Source of the DNA: Bradyrhizobiaceae bacterium | GTDB lineage: Bacteria; Pseudomonadota; Alphaproteobacteria; Rhizobiales; Xanthobacteraceae | NCBI GenBank assembly: GCA_016793685.1 | Contig: JAEULX010000130.1 | Location: 1-8,064 of the forward strand | DNA: 8,064 bases | Direction of reading: 5' to 3' | Shown: positions 1 to 8,064 of the stretch, in pieces | Position numbering within the stretch: the first letter of the stretch is position 1 | How the letters are laid out: each line of letters starts with the position of its first letter | Notes under the pieces: model-generated | What the model was told of the DNA's origin: nothing | Databases searched by the model: none | The model's input: only the letters and a program-made list of their open reading frames with translations | Program-made: the position numbers and the translations under genes

Positions 1-1
1 G

Positions 2-262
2 GAGATTTTCGCCATCGTCTGCAATCTCAATGAGAACGAAAACGTGTCGTTCCTGCTCGCCGAGCAGAACACCAACATGGCGCTGAAATACGCCCGCTAC
101 GGCTATATTCTCGAGAACGGCCGCGTGGTGATGGACGGCGAGGCGCAGGCCTTGCGCGAGAACGAGGACGTCAAGGAGTTCTATCTCGGCATTGCCGAAG
201 GCAAGCGCAAATCCTTCCGCGAGGGCAAACATTACAAGCGGCGCAAACGGTGGCTGGCTTAG
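2..262 (+). CDS. ABC transporter ATP-binding protein, LivF type (C-terminal fragment)
   Basis: Only the last 86 residues are in the window; the frame is open to the left edge, so the 5' part is missing because of the window boundary and not because of a mutation. The fragment contains the block LLAEQNTNMALKYARYGYIL, then ENGRVVMDGEA, which matches the end of the nucleotide-binding domain of LivF-family ATPases. In that family 'EQN' follows the D-loop and the 'LENGR-V--G' strand closes the domain. It would hydrolyse ATP on the cytoplasmic face of a branched-chain amino acid or related carboxylate importer. Walker A, the signature motif and Walker B lie outside the window. The tail is strongly basic (GKHYKRRKRWLA), a form I associate with a LivF subgroup encoded beside acyl-CoA ligases; that is recollection and was not checked. 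The substrate cannot be assigned. A GTG at 44 is in frame but interrupts the conserved domain, so it is not the start. Confidence 0.85.
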   Translation, partial: EIFAIVCNLNENENVSFLLAEQNTNMALKYARYGYILENGRVVMDGEAQALRENEDVKEFYLGIAEGKRKSFREGKHYKRRKRWLA

Positions 263-352
263 CCCTGCGTTGTTTGCATATACTCGATGCGGTGCCTCGG
301 CTATTGCCATTTCGGGACACCGCCACCAGCATGCATCATGCGCCGATCGGGC

Positions 353-382
353 GCCCGGCCTCCCGAGCAGCGGGGACCGGGC
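353..382 (+). other. Hairpin-forming sequence in the livF-icmF spacer
   Basis: GCCCGG (353-358) pairs with CCGGGC (377-382), and inside it TCCC (361-364) pairs with GGGA (373-376), leaving an 8-base loop and a 2-base CC bulge. This gives a 10-pair GC-rich stem. No T-run follows, so it is not a canonical intrinsic terminator. It could be a terminator for the upstream transporter operon, a leader structure of icmF, or chance in GC-rich DNA. A second smaller stem, GCGCC (340-344) with GGCGC (350-354), shares bases 353-354 with it, so the two cannot form fully at once. Confidence 0.3.
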
Positions 383-420
383 CGCGGATGGCGCAAGGGT
401 CCCTAGACGTTATCGGTCAT

Positions 421-434
421 GAGGCATTGTGATG
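421..434 (+). promoter_or_regulatory. Ribosome-binding site that decides the icmF start
   Basis: GAGG at 421-424 is the only Shine-Dalgarno-like element just before icmF. Two start codons stand side by side: GTG at 429 (4 bases after GAGG) and ATG at 432 (7 bases after). The 7-base spacing and the ATG codon favour 432. The difference is a single N-terminal residue. Confidence 0.55.
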
Positions 435-3400
435 GGTCGAGTTGAGAAAGTGACCGGGGCAGCACGGCGCATCGTCAATGCTACGGCTACGCCGGCGCCC
501 TACCAGGCGCGGCACAAGATTCGGTTCGTGACGGCGGGGAGCCTGTTCGACGGCCACGACGCGACCATCAACATCATGCGCCGCCTGCTGCAGGCGACCG
601 GCGCGGAGGTCATCCATCTCGGCCACAACCGCGCGGTCGAGGAGATCGTGACGGCGGCGATCCAGGAAGACGTCAACGGCATTGCGATCACCTCCTACCA
701 GGGCGGACACATCGAGTTCTTCAAATACATGCTCGACCTGCTGCGCAAGGCGGGCGCCGACGACATCCGCGTGTTCGGCGGCGGCGGCGGGGTGATCGTC
801 CCGGCGGAGATCGCCGAGCTGCACGACTATGGGGTCACCCGCATCTACACCCCCGAAGACGGGCAGCTCATGGGGCTGCAGGGGATGATCAACGACGTGA
901 TCGCCTCGTCCGATTTCGATGTTGCGGCGCAGCCGCCCGCCGATCCGGACGCGCTCGCCCGCGGCGACTGGCGCGCGCTCGCGCGCGTGATCACGGCTTG
1001 CGAGAACGGCGTCTGTCCGCCCCCGGTCCGGATGGCTCTCGCGGCGGCCGAAGCGCTGCCGACGCCGATCCTCGGGCTCACCGGCACCGGCGGATCGGGC
1101 AAGTCGAGCCTCACCGACGAGCTGATCCGCCGCTTCCGCATGGACTACCAGGACGAACTCAAGATCGCGGTTCTGGCCGTGGACCCCTCGCGGCGGCGCT
1201 CGGGCGGGGCGCTGCTCGGCGACCGCATCCGCATGAACGCGATCGATCACCCGCGCATCTACATGCGTTCGCTGGCGACGCGCGGCGCTAGCGCCGAACT
1301 CTCGCCCGCCATCCCCGACGCGATCGCCGCCTGCAAGGCGGCCGGCTTCGACCTGATCATCGTCGAAACCTCCGGCATCGGCCAGGGCGACACGGCGATC
1401 ACCGAAATCGCCGACGTGTCCATCTATGTGATGACGCCGGAGTTCGGCGCGGCGAGCCAGCTCGAAAAGATCAACATGCTGGACTTCGCCGACTTCGTCG
1501 CCATCAACAAGTTCGAACGCCGCGGCGCGGAGGACGCGCTGCACGACGTGCGCAAGCAGTATCAGCGCGACCATGTGCTGTTCGACCGGCGGCCGGAAGA
1601 GATGCCGGTGTATGGCACGATCGCCTCGCGCTTCAACGACGACGGGGTGACGGCGCTCTATCAGGCGATCGCGGCGCAGTTGGTCGAGATCGGCCTGCAC
1701 GCCGGCAAGCGCTGGCTGCCGCGGGTCGCGGTCAAGCAATCCTCCGCCAGCCGCGCCATCGTGCCGCCCGACCGCTCGCGCTATCTCGCCGAGATCGCCG
1801 AGACCGTGCGCGGCTACCACCAGCGCACGGCCGAGCAGTGCGACGTCGCCCGGGATCGGCAGGCGCTGCGCCGCTCGTGCGCCATATTCGTCGACTGCGG
1901 ACACGACGCCTCCGCCTTCGCGCCGCTGATCGCGGCCAAGGACGAACAGCTCTCCTCGGACAACCACTCCCTGCTCGCCTGCTGGCCGGAGGTCGTGAAG
2001 AGCTACGAAGGGTCGGAGTTCGTCACCAAGGTCCGCGGCAAGGAGAAGCGCACCAGCCTGACCCACACGACGCTGTCAGGCACGGCGCTGCGCAAGGTCG
2101 TGCTGCCGCGCTTTCAGGACGACGGCGAGATTCTCCGCTGGCTCAGGCGAGAAAATGTCCCCGGCACCTTCCCGTTCACCGCCGGCGTATTCCCCTTCAA
2201 GCGGGAGAACGAGGACCCGACCCGGATGTTCGCCGGCGAAGGCGATCCGATCCGGACCAACCGCCGCTTCCACACATTGTCGGAGGGCATGCCGGCGAAG
2301 CGCCTGTCGGTCGCCTTCGACTCGGTCACGCTCTACGGCGCCGACCCGGACGAACGGCCCGACATCTACGGCAAGGTCGGCAATGCCGGCGTCTCCATCG
2401 CCACGATCGAGGACATGCGGACGCTGCTTGCGGGCTTCGACCTGTGCGACCCGGTGACGTCCGTGTCGATGACCATCAACGGCCCGGCCCCGATGGCGCT
2501 CGCGATGTTCCTCAACGTCGCCATCGATCAGCAGACCGAGCGCTTCCGCGCCGAGCAGGGACGCGCGCCGACCGAGCAGGAAGCGCACGCGCTGCGCGCC
2601 TTCGCCCTCTCCAATGTCCGCGGCACCGTGCAGGCCGACATCCTCAAGGAGGATCAGGGCCAGAACACCTGCATTTTCTCCACCGATTTTGCGCTCAAGC
2701 TGATGGGCGACGTGCAGGAATATTTCATCCACAACGACGTGCGGAATTTCTATTCGGTCTCGATCTCCGGCTATCACATCGCCGAAGCCGGCGCCAATCC
2801 GATCTCGCAGCTCGCCTTCACGCTCGCCAACGGCTTCACCTATGTCGAGGCCTATCTCGCGCGCGGCATGCATATCGACGATTTCGCGCCCAACCTGTCG
2901 TTCTTCTTCTCCAACGGCATGGACCCCGAATATGCGGTGATCGGCCGGGTGGCGCGCCGCATCTGGGCGGTCGCGATGAAACACCGCTACGGGGCGAACG
3001 AGCGCTCGCAGAAGCTCAAATACCACGTCCAGACGTCCGGCCGTTCGCTGCATGCGCAGGAAATGTCGTTCAACGACATCCGCACCACGCTGCAGGCGCT
3101 GATCGCCATCTACGACAACTGCAATTCGCTGCACACCAACGCCTACGACGAAGCGGTGACCACGCCGACCGAGGAGAGCGTGCGCCGGGCGCTCGCGATC
3201 CAGCTCATCATCAACCGCGAATGGGGCGTGGCGAAGAACGAGAACCCCAACCAGGGCGCGTTCATCATCGAGGAACTGACCGACCTCGTGGAAGAGGCGG
3301 TGCTGCGCGAGTTCGAGGCGATCGCCAGCCGCGGCGGCGTGCTCGGGGCGATGGAGACCGGCTACCAGCGCAGCAAGATTCAGGACGAGTCGATGCACTA

Positions 3401-3716
3401 CGAGCACAAGAAGCACGACGGCAGCCTGCCCATCGTCGGCGTCAACATGTTCCGCGGCCGCAACGCCGAGCCGCCGCAGCTCGCGGGCCTCGTGCGCTCG
3501 ACCGAAGCGGAGAAGCAGTCGCAGGTGCTGCGCCTGCGCGAATTCCAGAGCGCGCACGCCGCCGAAGCGGGGCCCGCGCTCACCCGCCTCAAGCAGGCCG
3601 CCACCCGCAACGAGAACCTGTTCGCCGTGCTCATGGACACGGTGCGCTGCTGTTCGCTCGGCCAGATTTCCAACGCGCTGTTCGAGGTCGGCGGGCAGTA
3701 CCGGCGCAACGTGTAG
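432..3716 (+). CDS. icmF: Fused isobutyryl-CoA mutase IcmF (B12 domain, MeaI GTPase and mutase in one chain)
   Basis: This 1094-residue cytoplasmic enzyme has about the usual IcmF length. It is expected to interconvert isobutyryl-CoA and n-butyryl-CoA using adenosylcobalamin; known IcmFs also slowly isomerise isovaleryl-CoA/pivalyl-CoA. Numbering is from ATG 432. The N-terminal B12-binding domain (about 30-150) carries FDGHDATIN, with His42 the expected cobalt ligand. The MeaI G-domain (about 210-420) has Walker A GTGGSGKS at 218-225, ETSG at 312-315 and a base-recognition motif NKFE at 359-362, where the canonical form is NKxD. The mutase barrel (about 540-1094) has SGYHIAEAG with His782, matching the catalytic His of methylmalonyl-CoA mutase. 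Phe587 (AGVFPF) and Gln744 (GQNTCIF) stand where methylmalonyl-CoA mutase has Tyr89 and Arg207, the known signature of isobutyryl-CoA mutases. The fused G-domain removes the need for a separate MeaB-type chaperone. The start is ATG 432; GTG 429 is the alternative. The reading frame is intact, with no frameshift seen. Confidence 0.96.
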   Translation: MGRVEKVTGAARRIVNATATPAPYQARHKIRFVTAGSLFDGHDATINIMRRLLQATGAEVIHLGHNRAVEEIVTAAIQEDVNGIAITSYQGGHIEFFKYMLDLLRKAGADDIRVFGGGGGVIVPAEIAELHDYGVTRIYTPEDGQLMGLQGMINDVIASSDFDVAAQPPADPDALARGDWRALARVITACENGVCPPPVRMALAAAEALPTPILGLTGTGGSGKSSLTDELIRRFRMDYQDELKIAVLAVDPSRRRSGGALLGDRIRMNAIDHPRIYMRSLATRGASAELSPAIPDAIAACKAAGFDLIIVETSGIGQGDTAITEIADVSIYVMTPEFGAASQLEKINMLDFADFVAINKFERRGAEDALHDVRKQYQRDHVLFDRRPEEMPVYGTIASRFNDDGVTALYQAIAAQLVEIGLHAGKRWLPRVAVKQSSASRAIVPPDRSRYLAEIAETVRGYHQRTAEQCDVARDRQALRRSCAIFVDCGHDASAFAPLIAAKDEQLSSDNHSLLACWPEVVKSYEGSEFVTKVRGKEKRTSLTHTTLSGTALRKVVLPRFQDDGEILRWLRRENVPGTFPFTAGVFPFKRENEDPTRMFAGEGDPIRTNRRFHTLSEGMPAKRLSVAFDSVTLYGADPDERPDIYGKVGNAGVSIATIEDMRTLLAGFDLCDPVTSVSMTINGPAPMALAMFLNVAIDQQTERFRAEQGRAPTEQEAHALRAFALSNVRGTVQADILKEDQGQNTCIFSTDFALKLMGDVQEYFIHNDVRNFYSVSISGYHIAEAGANPISQLAFTLANGFTYVEAYLARGMHIDDFAPNLSFFFSNGMDPEYAVIGRVARRIWAVAMKHRYGANERSQKLKYHVQTSGRSLHAQEMSFNDIRTTLQALIAIYDNCNSLHTNAYDEAVTTPTEESVRRALAIQLIINREWGVAKNENPNQGAFIIEELTDLVEEAVLREFEAIASRGGVLGAMETGYQRSKIQDESMHYEHKKHDGSLPIVGVNMFRGRNAEPPQLAGLVRSTEAEKQSQVLRLREFQSAHAAEAGPALTRLKQAATRNENLFAVLMDTVRCCSLGQISNALFEVGGQYRRNV

Positions 3717-3728
3717 CGGCGGCGCTCC

Positions 3729-6497
<2,769 letters not shown>

Positions 6498-6510
6498 GGC
6501 TCAGCCCCTC
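6498..6510 (-). promoter_or_regulatory. Kinase ribosome-binding site embedded in the small upstream gene
   Basis: On the minus strand GAGGGG (6510-6505) precedes the kinase ATG at 6497 by 7 bases. It overlaps the final codons of the small membrane-protein gene, whose TGA is at 6503-6501. Ribosomes finishing the small gene stop next to the kinase start, which favours coupled and near-equal synthesis. Confidence 0.5.
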
Positions 6511-6776
6511 GACTCCCTTGTCTGATCGAAATCGGCGTCCGCGCCCATGCCCTGCTCGCCTTCATCCAGATCGGCGTCGCTTGGCGGCCGCTCGACGATC
6601 AGCATCAGCACAGCGATCAGCCCGGCCCATGCGCCGAAGAGATAAAGGTACAGCAGGGGAATGCCGCCGACCAGATACGGCCGGTCGAACACCCCGATCA
6701 GCGGCGGCAGAAACAGCAGAAGCCCGAATAGAAACAGGCCGGTCAGCCGCTCGCTGGTCAATCCTCGCCGGACCAT
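6501..6776 (-). CDS. Small two-helix membrane protein, partner of the SLC5-type kinase
   Basis: The protein is 91 residues long, with a short basic N-terminus (MVRRGLTSER), a first hydrophobic helix at about 14-30 and a second at about 39-61 (IPLLYLYLFGAWAGLIAVLM). The positive N-terminus and the acidic tail (64-91, rich in Asp and Glu) predict both ends in the cytoplasm. The PP-IG-FDRP loop followed by GIPLLYLYLFGAW recalls the small membrane subunits encoded next to SLC5 symporters (DUF3311/DUF4212-like) and the CbrX small protein before cbrA in Pseudomonas; I cannot assign the family firmly. GGGAG lies 6 bases before ATG 6776. Its stop lies 3 bases before the kinase ATG, and the kinase ribosome-binding site is inside this gene, so the two are probably translationally coupled. 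A role as an accessory subunit of the transporter-like module is inference from context. Confidence 0.8.
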   Translation of the reverse strand: MVRRGLTSERLTGLFLFGLLLFLPPLIGVFDRPYLVGGIPLLYLYLFGAWAGLIAVLMLIVERPPSDADLDEGEQGMGADADFDQTRESRG

Positions 6777-6822
6777 GCCGATCTCCCGACGTTATCCCGT
6801 TGCCCCTCGCCGCAGCGCCGCG

Positions 6823-8064
6823 TCATCGCAGCTGCGCCTCCTGCCGGCGCTGCTCCATCATCCATTTTGAAATCCTGGCGGCCTGGCCGAACGTCTCGAT
6901 ATTGCGCGCCTCCAACAGGTCGATCAGCTTCACGAAGATCGCCGCCGTCGTCATCGCGTCGCCGAGCGCCGTGTGCCGGCCGACGACCTCGACGCCCATG
7001 CGGTCGGCCGCCGCCGTCAGCGAGAAATCGGAGACATCCTCCTGCAGATAGACCGCCAGAAGCAGCGCATCGAGCACGGGATTGTCGAACGTGACCCCCG
7101 CCTGCTCCGATCCCTTCTCCAGGAACGTCATGTCGAACGCCGCATTGTAGGCGACCAGCGCGGCATCGCCGACGAAGGCCTTGAACTGCGCGAGCACGAT
7201 CGGCGCGGGCGGCTTGTCGCGCACCATGTCCGCGGTTATTCCGTGGATGCGGATCGTGCTCGCGGGAATCTCGCGGCCGGGATTGATCAGCCGCTCGAAC
7301 GTCTCGCCGGTCAGGATGCGTCCGTTGACGACGCGCACGGCGCCGATCGACAGCAGTTCATCCCCCGCGCTGGGGCGCAGCCCGGTCGCTTCGGTGTCGA
7401 ACACGACGAAGGTCAATTTGCGCAGCGGCGTGTCCTTGAGCGCTTCGCTCGGGCCTTTGAACAGGTCGAAATCGTAGAACTCCGACCACGGCGGAACCCG
7501 CTCCGAACGCTCCCGCACGCGCGGACGCTCGGCCGACCGCAGCGGCAGCCGCAGGCAGGTGCGCCCGTCCGGCAGCGACTGGCTCCACAGTTCGCTCGCG
7601 TGCCGTTCGACGATTTCGCGCAGCGTCCGATTGCCGATCGTGCCCCTCAGCGGCTCGCCGAGCCAGCCGTCGATCACCGCGGAGGGGACCGGTTCGCCGT
7701 CCCACGTCACCTCCACATAGGCGTGCTTGTCGCGCGGGACGACGCCGATATCGAACGCCGTCCTGCCGGTGTGCGCGGCGATGGCGCGGATCAGGTGTTC
7801 GAGCGCAAGCAGCAGCGAATGGCTGTCGGCGTGGACCCAGGCCGGCACCCCGACGGGGGTGACCTGGATGCCGTCGGCATCCGCCAGGTGCTTGCGCACG
7901 GCGCGAAACAGATCGAGCGAATGGATGTCGGCGAGCGGCCAGGGACCGGCCGCAAGCCGGTCGTAGCCGCGGGTCAAATCGCCGAACCGCTGGTTCAGCG
8001 CGGCGATTTCCTTGCCGACGATCGCCTCGAACGCGGTGCGCTCGCTCGGCGTCAGCTCGGGGTG
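6823..8064 (-). CDS. Histidine-kinase-like core fused to a DEDDh 3'-5' exonuclease (5' end outside the window)
   Basis: 413 residues are visible and the frame is open to the right edge, so the N-terminus is missing. Residue 1 is the codon at 8064-8062. Residues about 1-65 resemble the second DHp helix and linker of a sensor kinase. Residues about 68-185 resemble the GHKL ATPase fold: ADSHSLLLALEHLIRAIAAHTG at the N-box position, and TLREIVERHASELW then PDGRTCLRLPL at the G2/last-strand position. The N-box Asn is replaced (Arg93 in HLIRAI) and no DxGxG is evident, so ATP binding looks lost. Residues about 215-385 are a complete DnaQ/ribonuclease-T-type exonuclease: FDTEATGL (Asp223, Glu225), YNAAFD (Asp311), then His364 and Asp369 in RHTALGDA, which is the full DEDDh metal-binding set. 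It should remove nucleotides from 3' ends; the substrate is unknown. It is not PolC-type or the replicative epsilon subunit, which lack this N-terminal part. A TTG at 7977 is in frame but lies inside the kinase-like region and is not the start. The next gene begins 46 bases downstream with no terminator seen. Confidence 0.88.
   Translation of the reverse strand, partial: HPELTPSERTAFEAIVGKEIAALNQRFGDLTRGYDRLAAGPWPLADIHSLDLFRAVRKHLADADGIQVTPVGVPAWVHADSHSLLLALEHLIRAIAAHTGRTAFDIGVVPRDKHAYVEVTWDGEPVPSAVIDGWLGEPLRGTIGNRTLREIVERHASELWSQSLPDGRTCLRLPLRSAERPRVRERSERVPPWSEFYDFDLFKGPSEALKDTPLRKLTFVVFDTEATGLRPSAGDELLSIGAVRVVNGRILTGETFERLINPGREIPASTIRIHGITADMVRDKPPAPIVLAQFKAFVGDAALVAYNAAFDMTFLEKGSEQAGVTFDNPVLDALLLAVYLQEDVSDFSLTAAADRMGVEVVGRHTALGDAMTTAAIFVKLIDLLEARNIETFGQAARISKWMMEQRRQEAQLR

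Noticed and set aside
279..284. TATACT as a -10 promoter element for icmF
   Set aside because: It stands out in GC-rich DNA, but no acceptable -35 hexamer lies 16-18 bases upstream, so the match alone is too weak to annotate.
263..431. Cobalamin riboswitch before the B12-dependent icmF
   Set aside because: No B12-box-like core was seen, the spacer is short for this class, and these switches usually control B12 synthesis or uptake rather than B12-using mutases.
417..3557. Two long open frames antisense to icmF (417-2066 and 2076-3557, minus strand)
   Set aside because: They are Arg/Asp/His/Val-rich low-complexity translations typical of the opposite strand of GC-rich genes, with no recognisable domain and complete overlap with a well-supported gene.
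7975..7977. TTG at 7977 as start of the exonuclease gene
   Set aside because: The frame stays open to 8064 and the residues before it continue the kinase-like DHp helix, so the true start lies outside the window.

Overview
This high-GC (about 65% by eye) window holds five protein-coding genes in two blocks that converge near position 3720. The strong third-codon GC, the gene families and the absence of mobile-element traces suggest an alphaproteobacterium, probably of the Hyphomicrobiales (Bradyrhizobium/Rhodopseudomonas/Xanthobacteraceae type). That assignment is inference from gene content. Coding density is high. No RNA gene, insertion sequence, CRISPR array or prophage trace was seen, and no stretch longer than 300 bases lacks a gene.

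Plus strand. The window opens inside the 3' end of an ABC-transporter ATPase of the LivF (branched-chain amino acid or related carboxylate uptake) type, ending at 262. After a 169-base spacer with hairpin-forming sequence comes a full-length icmF (432-3716). IcmF is the natural fusion of a B12-binding domain, a MeaI-type G-protein chaperone and the acyl-CoA mutase large domain. Active-site residues (Phe587, Gln744) point to isobutyryl-CoA/n-butyryl-CoA mutase rather than methylmalonyl-CoA mutase activity.

Minus strand, read from the right edge leftwards. First is the C-terminal 413 residues of a protein that runs off the window. It joins a histidine-kinase-like core, apparently degenerate, to a complete DEDDh (DnaQ-type) 3'-5' exonuclease. 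After 46 bases comes a 91-residue protein with two predicted membrane helices. Three bases after that comes a 922-residue sensor kinase made of a 13-helix SLC5 (sodium/solute symporter) module, a STAC linker, a coiled coil, HisKA and HATPase_c. Spacing and ribosome-binding sites argue for one operon.

How they may fit together. The SLC5-STAC-kinase family includes CbrA and CrbS/MxtR, which control carbon use (amino acids, acetate). LivF-type uptake and IcmF act on branched-chain amino acids and short acyl-CoAs. A shared theme of short-chain carboxylate/acyl-CoA metabolism is plausible, but the two blocks are convergent and nothing in the sequence proves a link. The parts most worth a second look are the kinase-like/exonuclease fusion and its tight coupling to the transporter-like sensor kinase and small membrane protein. 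No response regulator for the kinase is visible in the window.
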